Counted from the stretch's first letter, positions 34,390 through 44,991 are shown. The stretch is 64,000 bases of DNA from Rhizobiaceae bacterium (GCA_023953775.1 JAMLJD010000005.1:48025-112024); one strand, 5' to 3'. The notes: generated by a model from the sequence alone, not told the origin. Numbers and translations are program-made.

Positions 34390-36702
34390 TCACCGTGCGT
34401 CCGCCCCCTCGTGGATCAGGCGCCAGACGCGCAGCGGCGTCGCCGGCATCTCGACATGGGCGATGCCGTAGGCGCGCCACAGCGCGTCGGTGACCGCGTT
34501 GAGCGCGGCCGGCGTGGCGCCGATGGTGCCCGCCTCCCCCGCACCCTTGATGCCGAGCGCGTTGGTGGTCGAGGGCACGTTGCGGGTCTCGAAATGGAAC
34601 GACGGGATGTCGCCGGCGCGCGGCATGGCATAGTCCATGAAGCTCGCCGAGATGAGCTGGCCGTCCTCGGCGTAGACCGTGTCCTCCATCAGCGCCTGGC
34701 CGACGCCCTGTGCGACACCGCCATGGACCTGGCCGGCGAGCAGAAGCGGATTCACCGTGGCGCCGAAATCGTCGACAATCGTGTAGGAGACGATCTCGGT
34801 CTGTCCGGTCGCCGGATCGACCTCGACCTCGCAGATATGCGTGCCGTTCGGATAGGTCGCCTCCTCCTGAACGAACTCACCGAGGCCGGTGACATCCTCC
34901 TGAGCCTTGGCCGCCTTGGCGACGTCGGCAAACGACATCGAGCGGTCGGTGCCGGCGATGCGCGCGACGCCGTCGTCAAGCTCGATGTCGGCCGGCGAGG
35001 CCTCGAGCTCGTCCGCGGCCAGCTTCCTGATCTTGGTCGCCAGATCCTCGCCGGCGCGAGACGCCGAGACGCCGCCGAGCGGGATCGAACGCGAACCGCC
35101 GGTGCCGCCGCCCTTGGCGAGGCGTTCGGTGTCGCCCTGGCGGACATTGATTTTCGCGATGTCGAGGTTGAGCTTCTCCGACACGAACTGGGCATAGGCC
35201 GTGGCATGACCCTGGCCGTTGGACTGGGTGCCGATATCGAGCGTCACCGTGCCGTCCTTCTCGAGCACGACCTTCGCCGGCTCGGAGCCGGCAAAGGCGC
35301 AGGCCTCGATGTAGGTCGCCATGCCGATGCCGCGGATCCTGCCTGCCTTTTTCGACTGGTCGAGACGCTTGTCGAAGTCCTTCCAGCCGGCGCGCTCCAT
35401 CGCGAGGTTCATGTGGCCCTCGAATTCGCCGACGTCGTAGAGGCGTCCCGTCGCGGTACGATAGGGGAACTGCTCCGGCCGGATGAAGTTGCGGCGGCGG
35501 ATCTCGTCGGGTGTCAGCTTCATGTCGCGGGCGCACTGGTCGACGAGCTTTTCGAGCAGCAGCGCGGCCTCCGGCCGCCCTGCCCCTCGGTAAGCGTCGA
35601 CCGGACATGTGTTGGTGTAGACGCCGGTGATGCCGAGATCGAGTGCCTCGATGTCGTAGACGCCCGTAGACATGGTGGCGCCGATCCAAGGGATGAACGG
35701 CCCGTACTGGTGGATATAGGCGCCAAGATTGGCGACGATGTTGACCCGCAGGCCGAGGAAACGGCCCTTGTCGTCCATCGCCATTTCCGCCGACACGACA
35801 TTGTCGCGGCCCTGGGCGTCGGTCATGAAGTGCTCGGTGCGGTCGCCGGTCCACTTGACCGGCCGGCCGAGCCGCTTCGCCGCCTCGAGCACCAGCGGAT
35901 ATTCGCGGTAGACGAAGGTCTTGGTGCCGAAACCGCCGCCCACGTCATGGGTCAGCACGCGCAGCTTCGAGGGATCGATCTTGAATACCGTGCCGGCGAT
36001 GATGTTGCGCATCGAGTGCACGCCCTGCGACCCCGTGGTCAGCACGAAGCGATCCTCGTCGGCATGCCATTCGCCGACGGCGGCGCGCGGCTCCATGAAG
36101 TTGCAGACGAGACGGTTGTTGTAGAATTCGACGCGGGCGACATGGCCGGCTTTGGCGAAGGCCGCATCGGTCTTTGCCTTGTCGCCGAAGTGATATTCGA
36201 GCGCCTTGTTGGAGCCGAGATCGGGCCATACCAGGGCGGCATCCTGGCCCAGCGCATCGGCGGTGCTGGCGCAGGCCTCCTCGTCCTCGAAATCGACTTC
36301 GATCAATTCGGCGGCGTCCTGGGCAAGCGCGCGCGTATCGGCCACCACGAAGGCGATGGCGTCGCCGACATAGTTGACGCGATCGCGACACAGGATCGGA
36401 ACGTCGCGGGTCTCGGCCCGGGTGCCGTCCGGCTGTTTCTGCATGGCGCCGGACTTGAGGTCGCCGAGATGGCGGATGTCGTCGCCGGTCAGCACCAGAT
36501 GCACGCCCGGCGCGTTCTTCGCGGCCTCGGTCGAACCGATGGTGAAGGTCCCCTTGGAGATCGGCGAGCGCAGCACATAGCCGTGGAGGACGCCGTCGGG
36601 CGAGACGTCGTCGGTGTATCGGCCTTTTCCGGTGATGAAGGCGTCGTCTTCCTTACGGACAACGGAAGCGCCCATTCCGAATTTCGGCGTCATGACGTTC
36701 AT
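34390..36702 (-). CDS. CoxL-type molybdopterin-binding dehydrogenase subunit (form II, orphan)
   Basis: This 770-residue protein is the large molybdenum-cofactor subunit of the xanthine dehydrogenase/CO dehydrogenase family. DDAFITGKGRYTDDV starts the first domain, HDVGGGFGTKTFVYREYPL and QGHATAYAQFVSEKL bind the cofactor, and IKGAGEAGTIGATPA carries the active-site Glu near the C-terminus. The loop around residues 369-375 reads AYRGAGR, the form II signature; true CO dehydrogenase (form I) has AYxCSFR. So it is more likely an aldehyde or N-heterocycle dehydrogenase subunit. The FAD (medium) and 2Fe-2S (small) subunits normally beside it are missing from the window. An alternative start lies 9 bases in, at 36693. 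Confidence 0.9.
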   Translation of the reverse strand: MNVMTPKFGMGASVVRKEDDAFITGKGRYTDDVSPDGVLHGYVLRSPISKGTFTIGSTEAAKNAPGVHLVLTGDDIRHLGDLKSGAMQKQPDGTRAETRDVPILCRDRVNYVGDAIAFVVADTRALAQDAAELIEVDFEDEEACASTADALGQDAALVWPDLGSNKALEYHFGDKAKTDAAFAKAGHVARVEFYNNRLVCNFMEPRAAVGEWHADEDRFVLTTGSQGVHSMRNIIAGTVFKIDPSKLRVLTHDVGGGFGTKTFVYREYPLVLEAAKRLGRPVKWTGDRTEHFMTDAQGRDNVVSAEMAMDDKGRFLGLRVNIVANLGAYIHQYGPFIPWIGATMSTGVYDIEALDLGITGVYTNTCPVDAYRGAGRPEAALLLEKLVDQCARDMKLTPDEIRRRNFIRPEQFPYRTATGRLYDVGEFEGHMNLAMERAGWKDFDKRLDQSKKAGRIRGIGMATYIEACAFAGSEPAKVVLEKDGTVTLDIGTQSNGQGHATAYAQFVSEKLNLDIAKINVRQGDTERLAKGGGTGGSRSIPLGGVSASRAGEDLATKIRKLAADELEASPADIELDDGVARIAGTDRSMSFADVAKAAKAQEDVTGLGEFVQEEATYPNGTHICEVEVDPATGQTEIVSYTIVDDFGATVNPLLLAGQVHGGVAQGVGQALMEDTVYAEDGQLISASFMDYAMPRAGDIPSFHFETRNVPSTTNALGIKGAGEAGTIGATPAALNAVTDALWRAYGIAHVEMPATPLRVWRLIHEGADAR

Positions 36703-36867
36703 GGATGAACCTTTGGGAATGATATGAAAACGATTGAGGAGATATCCGGAGCCGCAGTTTTGTCGAGCGGCTGTTTCGTGTAAAGACCACGCCTCGATTT
36801 AGTCCACCGATCCAGAATCGCAAGGCCGGATCGACGATCCCCCAAATTCAACGCGGGTTGACTGAGA

Positions 36868-39513
36868 ATGCGTTCGGATACCGGCCAGGTGGTCAAGCTC
36901 GAAGACTACCGCCCCAGCGACTATGTGATCCCGCAGACCGGGCTGGTATTCAGGCTTTCACCCGAGACGACCGAGGTCAGCGCGACGCTGACCATCGAGC
37001 GGCGCAAGGGCGCCGCGCTGGACAGCGTGCTGCAGCTCGACGGCGACGGCCTCGAGCCGATGGCGATTTCGATCAACGGCAAGGCGCCGGACGACTGTGA
37101 CATCGAGACGACACCGGACGGGCTGCGTCTCCTGAGACCGCCGCGCGACCGCCGCTTCACGGTCGAGATCACGACGCGGCTCAAGCCCGCGGCCAACGAG
37201 GCGCTGATGGGCCTCTACCTCTCCAATGGCGTCTTCTGCACGCAATGCGAGGCCGAGGGCTTCCGCCGCATCACCTATTTCCTCGACCGGCCCGACATCC
37301 TGTCGGTCTACACGGTGCGCATCGAGGCGGAGCGGGCGGGCTGCCCGGTGCTCCTGTCAAACGGCAATCTTCAGGCCGCGGGCGAGCTTCCCGAAGGCCG
37401 GCATTTCGCCGAGTGGCACGACCCCTTCCCGAAGCCGTCCTACCTGTTCGCGCTGGTGGCCGGGGATCTCGGCGAGGTTCGCGACACCTTCACCACCATG
37501 TCGGGACGCACGGTGAAGCTCGGCATTTATGTCGAGCATGGCAAGGAGGCACGGGCCGCCTACGCAATGGATGCGCTGAAACGGTCGATGCGCTGGGACG
37601 AGGAGGTGTTCGGGCTCGAATACGACCTCGACGTGTTCAACATCGTCGCCGTGTCCGACTTCAATATGGGGGCCATGGAGAACAAGGGCCTCAACATCTT
37701 CAACGACAAATACGTGCTGGCCGACGGGATGACGGCCACCGACGCCGATTTCGCCAATATCGAGGCGATCATCGCGCATGAGTATTTCCACAATTGGACA
37801 GGCAACAGAATCACTTGCCGCGACTGGTTCCAGCTCTGCCTGAAGGAAGGGCTGACCGTCTTCCGCGACCATGAGTTCTCCGCCGACCAGCGGTCGCGCG
37901 CGGTGAAGCGCATCGCGGAGGTGCGCACGCTGAAGACGCACCAGTTCCCCGAGGACCAGGGACCGCTGGCGCATCCGGTGCGGCCGCGGCGCTATCGCGA
38001 GATCAACAATTTCTACACGGCGACCGTCTACGAAAAGGGCGCCGAGGTCGTGCGCATGATCCGCACGATCCTCGGGCCAGACCAGTTCCGCGCCGGGATG
38101 GACCTCTATTTCGAACGCCATGACGGCGACGCGGCGACGATCGAGGATTTCGTTCGGGCGTTCGAGGCGGCGTCGGGAACCGACCTGTCGCAGTTTTCGC
38201 TGTGGTACCATCAGGCCGGTACGCCGCATGTCACCGTGAAGCAGAATTACGACGCCGCGGAAGGCGTTCTCACCCTCGACATCGAGCAGTCGGTTCCACC
38301 GACCCCGTCGGAATCGCGCAAGCGGCTGATGCATATCCCGCTGGCATTCGGACTGGTCGGCGCCAACGGGGAAGACATGGACTTCGCTTCCGCCGAGGGT
38401 GCTGCGATCGACAATGGCGTCATCCATCTCAGGAAACGGCGCCACACGATCCGCTTCACCGGGCTCGGTCAGCGGCCGGTTCTGTCGATCAATCGAGGAT
38501 TCTCCGCGCCGGTGACGCTGTCGGCAGAGCGGAGCGCGGCGGACCGGCTTTTCCTCGCCCGGCACGACAGCGACCCCTATTCGCGGTGGCAGAACATCAA
38601 TGACCTGTTCACCGACGCGGTGACCGTCGCCGCGCGCGGCGTGAGGGGAAAGAAGGCTGCGTCGTTCGCCGCCGGCCTGATCGACCTGGCCGGCGATCTC
38701 GCACATGATACCGGGCTCGAAGAGGCGTTCCGGGCGCTGGCGCTCACCCCGCCGTCGGATTCCGACATCGCGCGCGAGTTCGGCACCAATGTCGATCCCG
38801 ATGCCATCCACGAGGCGCGGCTGGGGCTGATCGGAGCGATAGCGCGCGGCAACCGGGACGCGTTCCTGAACCTTTATGGCGAATTGTCGGAGGGTGGCAG
38901 CTACGATCCCGGCGCCGCCGGTGCGGGCCGCCGCGCGCTCCGCAACGTATTGCTCGACTATCTGAGCGCGGCAGAGGCGTCGCCGGCACTCGCCAGCAAG
39001 CAATATGCGGACGCCTCCAACATGACGGACCTGTCGGCGGCGCTCGCAGTGCTGGCTCATCGCTTTCCCGACGCGCCGGAAACCGCGGGCGCGCTGGCCG
39101 CATTCGAGGACCGTTTTGGCGACGATGCGCTGGTGATGGACAAGTGGTTCCAGATCCAGGCGACCACGCCGGGCGCGCAGACCGTGGCGCGGGTGCGCAG
39201 GCTCATGGAGCACAAGGGTTTTTCGATCGCCAATCCGAACCGCGTCAGGGCCCTGATCGGGACGTTCGCCAGCGGCAACCAGACCGCTTTCAACGCTGTC
39301 GACGGCTCCGGCTACCAACTCTTCGCCGAAACGGTGCTCGCGGTCGAGAAGCGCAATCCTCAGGTCGCGGCGCGCCTGGCGACCGCCCTGCGGTCGTGGC
39401 GGACGCTGGAGCCGGTGCGGCGCGACCTGGCCCGCGAGGCCCTGCTGGTCGTTTCCCGCGAACAGGGGCTGTCGACCGACCTGCGCGACATCGTCGACCG
39501 CATGCTCGCCTGA
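36868..39513 (+). CDS. pepN: Aminopeptidase N
   Basis: This 881-residue M1-family zinc aminopeptidase removes N-terminal residues from peptides, mainly in the cytoplasm. The substrate-binding GAMEN motif is at about 267-271 and the zinc site HEYFHNWTGNR at 304-314, with the second Glu in LCLKEGLTVFRD about 19 residues on. The N-terminal beta domain carries YRPSDYVIPQTGLVF and CTQCEAEGFRRITYFLDRPD, and the long helical C-terminal domain is complete, as in E. coli PepN (about 870). The ribosome site before the ATG at 36868 is weak. The gene is followed 135 bp later by the PleC-like kinase. Confidence 0.95.
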   Translation: MRSDTGQVVKLEDYRPSDYVIPQTGLVFRLSPETTEVSATLTIERRKGAALDSVLQLDGDGLEPMAISINGKAPDDCDIETTPDGLRLLRPPRDRRFTVEITTRLKPAANEALMGLYLSNGVFCTQCEAEGFRRITYFLDRPDILSVYTVRIEAERAGCPVLLSNGNLQAAGELPEGRHFAEWHDPFPKPSYLFALVAGDLGEVRDTFTTMSGRTVKLGIYVEHGKEARAAYAMDALKRSMRWDEEVFGLEYDLDVFNIVAVSDFNMGAMENKGLNIFNDKYVLADGMTATDADFANIEAIIAHEYFHNWTGNRITCRDWFQLCLKEGLTVFRDHEFSADQRSRAVKRIAEVRTLKTHQFPEDQGPLAHPVRPRRYREINNFYTATVYEKGAEVVRMIRTILGPDQFRAGMDLYFERHDGDAATIEDFVRAFEAASGTDLSQFSLWYHQAGTPHVTVKQNYDAAEGVLTLDIEQSVPPTPSESRKRLMHIPLAFGLVGANGEDMDFASAEGAAIDNGVIHLRKRRHTIRFTGLGQRPVLSINRGFSAPVTLSAERSAADRLFLARHDSDPYSRWQNINDLFTDAVTVAARGVRGKKAASFAAGLIDLAGDLAHDTGLEEAFRALALTPPSDSDIAREFGTNVDPDAIHEARLGLIGAIARGNRDAFLNLYGELSEGGSYDPGAAGAGRRALRNVLLDYLSAAEASPALASKQYADASNMTDLSAALAVLAHRFPDAPETAGALAAFEDRFGDDALVMDKWFQIQATTPGAQTVARVRRLMEHKGFSIANPNRVRALIGTFASGNQTAFNAVDGSGYQLFAETVLAVEKRNPQVAARLATALRSWRTLEPVRRDLAREALLVVSREQGLSTDLRDIVDRMLA

Positions 39514-39648
39514 CCTCAGACCGTTCCGGACAACAAATTTTCCCGGCCGCTCTGGACAGCGCGAATCACCTCTGATTCCTTATGGGCGATTCGGAAGTGC
39601 GGCGTTGCCGGATCTGTCTTGAAATGCGGCTATCCAGGGGGCCATAGA

Positions 39649-42018
39649 ATGGCGAAGACGGACGCGTGGTACGCGCCCGGAGGGAGGTTTTTCGCCTGGC
39701 GGAAACGCCGGCGCAAAGCCGCCGAAATGCTTGCCGGCAACGCGAAGATCATCGCCGCGCCGGCCTACAGGCGGCTGCTCGCGGCCGAGCCCTACCTGCG
39801 CCGTTCCATTCCTACCCTGATCGTCATCTTTCTCATCGTCGTGGCGGCTTCCCGCTTCATGTCGCTGCTTGCCTGGCGCGAGGACGTCGAGCGCTCGGCG
39901 CGGACGATCCTCGGGCTTGCCAGCGGAGAACTCGTCAACGCCATCTCCATGACCGCCCGCGACGGCGAGCCGGACCTGTCGCAGGCCCAGCTTCTTATCG
40001 AGGCAGCCGCCCGCCGAGGCGGGCTCGGGCGCAATCACGTGCTGGTTGTGACCGATGCCGATTTCGGCGTCGTCGCGGCATCCAGGAATGCCGGAGAGTG
40101 GGTCGGCAAGCCGCTCGATCGACTGGTGTCGGGCGCCCAGCCGCTGTTCATGTTCGGCGACCGCGCCGGCGTGATGGAGGTGCTCGTAGGGGGCGAAGCG
40201 TGGCTTGCAGCCGTCGATCTGGCTGACGGCAAGCTGGCCGCCGCCGCGGCGCTCATTCCGCGCGAGGCGGTGCTGGCGGACTGGCGCCGGTCGGTGTCGC
40301 TCAACGTGACTCTCTTCGTGCTGACGGCCAGCGTCCTGATCGTCATCCTGTACGCCTATTTCAGCCAGGTCTCGCGGGCGCAGACGGCCGACCGGATCTA
40401 TCTGGAGGCGCATCAGCGCGTCGACCTGGCGCTGGTGCGCGGTCGCTGCGGGCTGTGGGACTGGGACATGGTGCGCGGCAAGATGTACTGGTCGCGCTCG
40501 ATGTTCGACATGCTCGGCTACGAGCCGTGCGACGCGATGCTGTCCTTCGGCGAGGTGGCGCGCATCATCCACCCCGAGGACGGCGACCTGTTCGAGCTCG
40601 CCAACCGGATCGTGTCGCGCGAGGTCGACCATATCGACCAGGTCTTCCGTATGCGTACCGCCGACGACCGCTGGGTGTGGATGCGGGCGCGCGCCCAGGT
40701 GATCGATCCCGACGCGCCGGAACTGCATCTGATCGGCATCGCGGTCGACGTCAGCGAGCAGCGCAGTCTTGCGATGCGCTCGGAAGCCGCCGACCAGCGG
40801 CTGCGCACAGCGATCGAGAATATCACCGAATCCTTCGTGCTTTGGGACGCTGCCGACCGGCTGGTGATGTGCAACACGAAGTTCCAGCAATATGCCGGAC
40901 TGAGCGACCGCGAGATGACACCCGGCATGCCGCGCAGCACCATCGAGCGGCGCATGACTGCCTTCGCCTCCGAGCGCCGGCTGGCCAATGCCGACGGGCC
41001 GCATGGTGGCATTTCTTATGAGCGCCAGCTCGCCGACGGCCGCTGGCTGCAGGTCAACGAGTACAAGACACGCGATTCAGGCACCGTGTCGGTGGGCACC
41101 GACATCACGCAGATCAAGCAGCACCAGGAGAAGCTGGTCGACAGCGAACGCCGCCTGATGGCGACGATCCACGATCTCAGCCTGGCACGGAAATCGGAAG
41201 AGGAGCGCTCGAACGAGCTGGTCGAGCTCAACCGCAAATATATGCGCGAGACCGAGCGCGCCGAGGCGGCCAACCGCGCCAAGTCCGAATTCCTGGCCAA
41301 CATGTCGCACGAGTTGAGGACGCCGCTCAACGCGATCATCGGGTTCTCGGAGGTCATGCAGTCGGCGCTGTTCGGGCCGCTCGGCTCGGAACGCTATTCG
41401 GAATATGCGCGCGACATCAACGCCAGCGGCGCCTATCTGCTCGGCGTGATCAACGACATTCTCGACATGTCGAAGATCGAGGCCGGCCAGTTCTCGATCG
41501 ACCGCGAGACCATCGACCTGTCGCCGCTGATCAGCGAGACGGTTCGGGTCATCGCGCTGCAAGCGGCGGAGAAGTCGATCGACATCGAGACCCGGATCCC
41601 GGAATCGATGACGCTGTGCGCCGACCGCCGGGCGATCAAGCAGATCGTCATCAACCTTCTGTCCAACGCCGTGAAGTTCACCGGTCAGGGCGGGCGCGTG
41701 CTGCTGAGGGCGCGCAAGACGGCCGGCGCGATCACGCTGACCATCGAGGATACGGGCTGCGGCATTCCCAAGGACGCGCTCGGCAAGCTCGGCAGGCCGT
41801 TCGAGCAGGTGCAGAACCAGTTCTCCAAGAACCACACCGGCTCGGGCCTTGGCCTCGCCATTTCGCGCTCGCTCGCCGCGCTTCACAACGGCGCGCTGAA
41901 GATCCGCTCGCGGGAGGGGATCGGCACCATCGTGTCGGTCCGCATCCCGACCGAAAAGAACCGGAGAAAGCGCGCGCGGCCGCCCATGTCTCCGCTGCCG
42001 GCCTCGGACGCCGCCTGA
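39649..42018 (+). CDS. pleC: PleC-like PAS-domain sensor histidine kinase
   Basis: This 789-residue sensor kinase has two membrane helices (about 37-57 and 216-238) framing a periplasmic domain. Two PAS domains follow, one near GLWDWDMVRGKMYWSRSMFD (about 268) and one near AIENITESFVLWDAADRLVM (about 385). The HisKA segment has FLANMSHELRTPLNAIIGFS with H554, and the ATPase domain has NLLSNAVKFT and GSGLGLAISRS. The H-box and domain order match the PleC/DivJ kinases that control the DivK cell-cycle pathway. The PleC name also rests on the pepN/glnE neighbourhood familiar from rhizobia; a related cell-cycle kinase is possible. GGGGG lies 7 bases before the ATG. Confidence 0.85.
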   Translation: MAKTDAWYAPGGRFFAWRKRRRKAAEMLAGNAKIIAAPAYRRLLAAEPYLRRSIPTLIVIFLIVVAASRFMSLLAWREDVERSARTILGLASGELVNAISMTARDGEPDLSQAQLLIEAAARRGGLGRNHVLVVTDADFGVVAASRNAGEWVGKPLDRLVSGAQPLFMFGDRAGVMEVLVGGEAWLAAVDLADGKLAAAAALIPREAVLADWRRSVSLNVTLFVLTASVLIVILYAYFSQVSRAQTADRIYLEAHQRVDLALVRGRCGLWDWDMVRGKMYWSRSMFDMLGYEPCDAMLSFGEVARIIHPEDGDLFELANRIVSREVDHIDQVFRMRTADDRWVWMRARAQVIDPDAPELHLIGIAVDVSEQRSLAMRSEAADQRLRTAIENITESFVLWDAADRLVMCNTKFQQYAGLSDREMTPGMPRSTIERRMTAFASERRLANADGPHGGISYERQLADGRWLQVNEYKTRDSGTVSVGTDITQIKQHQEKLVDSERRLMATIHDLSLARKSEEERSNELVELNRKYMRETERAEAANRAKSEFLANMSHELRTPLNAIIGFSEVMQSALFGPLGSERYSEYARDINASGAYLLGVINDILDMSKIEAGQFSIDRETIDLSPLISETVRVIALQAAEKSIDIETRIPESMTLCADRRAIKQIVINLLSNAVKFTGQGGRVLLRARKTAGAITLTIEDTGCGIPKDALGKLGRPFEQVQNQFSKNHTGSGLGLAISRSLAALHNGALKIRSREGIGTIVSVRIPTEKNRRKRARPPMSPLPASDAA

Positions 42019-42030
42019 CCGGCCTGCAGC

Positions 42031-44991
42031 TCAGCCGGCCTTGCCGATCAGCGCCTCGAAGTGTGTCCGCACGCGCGCCGCTGTCTCCTCGACATGGGCC
42101 TCGAGCACGCCGATCTGCGGCAGGTCGACGCTGCGCAGGATGAGGTCGAGCAGGCCCGGCGGCGCGTCATCTGCGTCGAATGCGCCGGTGAGGCAGAGCC
42201 GCATGATCTGGCTCAGCGTCATGTAGAGCGCGTGCGCATCGACCAGCTCCTGCCGGATCTGGGCCGAAGCGAAGCCGTCAGCGAGCCGCGCCAGCGTGTC
42301 CGACGTGCCGACGGCGCGGTCGCCATCGACATTGCCCGTCAGGCCCGCGACCTGCGCGACGAATTCGAGGTCGATCAGGCCGCCCGGAATGAGCTTCATG
42401 TCCCAGATGTCGCGCGGCGGCTTTTCCTCGCCGATGAGCTTGCGCATCTCGGCGGCCTCGCGGCGAACCTTCGTGGCGTCGCGCGGCAGCGCCAGGATCG
42501 CCGACACCTCGGCCGAGATCTCGTCGCACAGGCCGGGATCGCCCGCGATGGTGCGCCCGCGCGTCAGCGCCATGTGCTCCCAGGTCCAGGCCTCTTCGCG
42601 CTGGTACTTGCGAAACGCGTCGACATGGGTGGCGACCGGCCCCTTGTTGCCGGACGGCCGCAGCCGCAGGTCGAGCTCGTAGAGCACGCCCTCGGCGGTC
42701 GGCGCGGAGACGGCGGCGATCAGGCGTTGGGTCAGGCGGGTATAGTAGTGGGACGGGGCGAGCGGCTTTTCGCCGTCGGATTCATCGGCGTCCGGATCGT
42801 GATCGTAGAGCAGGATCAGGTCGACGTCGGAGCCGGCGGTGAGTTCGCGGCTGCCGAGCTTGCCCATGCCCAGGATGGCGCAGCGCCCGCCCGCGACATG
42901 GCCGTGCCGCACCGCGAATTCCGCCGTCACCGCATCGAGGGCCGCGCCGATGGTCAGATCGGCGAGATCGGAAAACGCCTTGCCGGCGCGGTTGGCGTCG
43001 ATCGCACCCGAGAGAAGCCGGACGCCGATCAGGAAGCGCTGCTCGGCCGCGAAGATGCGCAGCCGGTCGAGGCGTTCCTCGTAGAGCACGGCACCCTGGA
43101 GGAAGCTTTCGAGCCGTTCGCCAAGATAGGCCTTGTTGGGCAGTTCCGACAGCAGAGCCGGGTCAAGCAGACCGTCGAAGACGTGCGGGCGGCGGGTGAT
43201 GATGCCGGCAAGGCGCGGCGCAGACCCCATGATCGTGGCCAGCAGCCTCAGCAAGGCGGGGTTGGACTGGAGCAGCGAGAAGAGCTGGATGCCGGCCGGC
43301 AGCCCGGCGAGGAACTCGTCGAAGCGGATCAGCGCCTCGTCGGCGCGGCGCGTCTGCCCGAAGGCCTCGAGCAGCGCCGGCGTAAGCTCGGTCAGCCTTT
43401 CGCGCGCCTCGGCCGAGCGTGTCGCCCGGTAGCGGCCGAAATGCCAGGTGCGGATGACGCGGCAGATGTCGCTGGGGCGCTCGAAGCCCATGGTGTGCAG
43501 CGTCTCCAGCGTATCGGGATCGTCGACGTCGCCGGTGAAGACGAGATTGCCGACGCCGGAGGACAGTTCCGGCGCGGTTTCGAACAAGGCAGCATAATGG
43601 CCTTCGACGATCAGCAGCGAGCGGCGGAACGCCTCCTCGAAGCTTCCCGCGTCGTGGTAGCCGAGCATGCGGGCGATGCGCTCCAGCCCCTCGTCGTCTT
43701 CGGGCAGGTTGTGGGTCTGCTCGTCATTGACCATCTGGATGGCGTGCTCGACGTCGCGCAGGAACCAGTACTGCTTCGTCAGCGCATCGCGCGCCTCGGC
43801 CGTGATCCAGCCGCGCTCGGCGAGCATCGCCAGCATCTCCACCGTCGAGCGGCCGCGCAGTTCGGGGAACCGCCCGCCGGCGATGAGCTGCTGCGTCTGG
43901 ACGAAGAACTCGATCTCGCGGATACCGCCACGGCCGAGCTTGACGTTGTGGCCCCTGACCGCGATCTCGCCGTGGCCCTTGTGGGCATGGATCTGGCGCT
44001 TGATCGAATGGACGTCGGCGATCGCCGCGAAATCCATGTATTTGCGCCAGACATAGGGCTGCAGTTCCTTAAGGAACGCATTGCCGGCCCGCAGATCGCC
44101 CGCGATCGGGCGCGCCTTTATCATCGCGGCGCGCTCCCAGTTCTGGCCGCGGCTCTCGTAATAGGTCAGCGCCGCCTCGACGGGGATCGCCAGCGGCGTC
44201 GACCCCGGATCGGGCCTCAGGCGCAGGTCGGTACGAAACACATAGCCGTGCTCGGTGCGGTCCTGCAGGATGCGCACCAGGCGGCGCGTCAGCCGCGCGA
44301 AACGCTCCGCCGCGTCGAAGGGATCGGAGATTGCCGGTGCCTCGGGGTCGAAGAAGACGATAAGGTCGATGTCTGAGGAGAAATTCAGCTCGTGCGCGCC
44401 AAGCTTGCCCATTCCGAGCACGATCCAGCCGGAGCCCTCGCCCGGTCTCAGCGCGTCGGGAAGCGAGAGCTTGCCCTGGCGGTCCGCGTCCCGCAGCAGA
44501 AAGTCGATCGCGCTGGCGGTCGCGGCGTCGGCGAGATCGCTCAGCCGTCGCACGGTGTCGGCGGTCTCCATCGTTCCGGCGAGCGTCGCCAGCGCGATCA
44601 GGAAATGCGCTTCGGTCTTGAGCCTGCGCAGCGTCGCCATGAAGGCGGATTCGGTCGTATCCTCGGAAAAGGCTGCCTGCCGGATGGCATCGTTCAGCGC
44701 GTCGAGCCGTGCGGGGAGCGGCGTGTCGAACAGCATCTCGAGCGCCTGCGGCCGTCGGCGGGCGCAATCGCGCAGGAACGGCGACAGGTCGAACGCGGCG
44801 GCCAGAAAGGCGCCCAGGCCGGTATCCCCGGCTATCTGTGCGGTCAGCCGCGGCGTTTCATCCGGATCGAGGCCCTCGGCGAACTCCGAGAGTTCGGCGG
44901 CAGCATCGTCCGGATCCAGCGCGGAGATGGCGCGTGGAACGGCGCCGAACCAGTCGCGGCCGTCTTCGGCTGAGTTCCCGCCTTCCCTCAC
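42031..44991 (-). CDS. glnE: Glutamine synthetase adenylyltransferase/deadenylylase
   Basis: This 986-residue bifunctional enzyme adds and removes AMP on glutamine synthetase in response to PII, controlling nitrogen assimilation. It has two nucleotidyltransferase domains. The N-terminal deadenylylase includes ELNFSSDIDLIVFFDPEAP and LGRGGIREIEFFVQT. The C-terminal adenylylase includes LGSRELTAGSDVDLILLYDH and KLIPGGLIDLEFVAQ. Length fits the family (about 945-990). The start is GTG 44991, which shares a base with the kinase stop (TAGTG) and has GGAGGG just upstream, so translation is coupled to the two-component genes. It converges with pleC. Confidence 0.95.
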   Translation of the reverse strand: MREGGNSAEDGRDWFGAVPRAISALDPDDAAAELSEFAEGLDPDETPRLTAQIAGDTGLGAFLAAAFDLSPFLRDCARRRPQALEMLFDTPLPARLDALNDAIRQAAFSEDTTESAFMATLRRLKTEAHFLIALATLAGTMETADTVRRLSDLADAATASAIDFLLRDADRQGKLSLPDALRPGEGSGWIVLGMGKLGAHELNFSSDIDLIVFFDPEAPAISDPFDAAERFARLTRRLVRILQDRTEHGYVFRTDLRLRPDPGSTPLAIPVEAALTYYESRGQNWERAAMIKARPIAGDLRAGNAFLKELQPYVWRKYMDFAAIADVHSIKRQIHAHKGHGEIAVRGHNVKLGRGGIREIEFFVQTQQLIAGGRFPELRGRSTVEMLAMLAERGWITAEARDALTKQYWFLRDVEHAIQMVNDEQTHNLPEDDEGLERIARMLGYHDAGSFEEAFRRSLLIVEGHYAALFETAPELSSGVGNLVFTGDVDDPDTLETLHTMGFERPSDICRVIRTWHFGRYRATRSAEARERLTELTPALLEAFGQTRRADEALIRFDEFLAGLPAGIQLFSLLQSNPALLRLLATIMGSAPRLAGIITRRPHVFDGLLDPALLSELPNKAYLGERLESFLQGAVLYEERLDRLRIFAAEQRFLIGVRLLSGAIDANRAGKAFSDLADLTIGAALDAVTAEFAVRHGHVAGGRCAILGMGKLGSRELTAGSDVDLILLYDHDPDADESDGEKPLAPSHYYTRLTQRLIAAVSAPTAEGVLYELDLRLRPSGNKGPVATHVDAFRKYQREEAWTWEHMALTRGRTIAGDPGLCDEISAEVSAILALPRDATKVRREAAEMRKLIGEEKPPRDIWDMKLIPGGLIDLEFVAQVAGLTGNVDGDRAVGTSDTLARLADGFASAQIRQELVDAHALYMTLSQIMRLCLTGAFDADDAPPGLLDLILRSVDLPQIGVLEAHVEETAARVRTHFEALIGKAG

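Noticed and set aside
34390..36702. True aerobic CO dehydrogenase
   Set aside because: The active-site loop is AYRGAGR and not the form I AYxCSFR, and the partner subunits are absent.
34231..36708. 825-codon plus-strand open frame opposite the CoxL-type gene
   Set aside because: It mirrors the CoxL codons; the product is Arg/Asp/Gly-rich with no recognisable fold.
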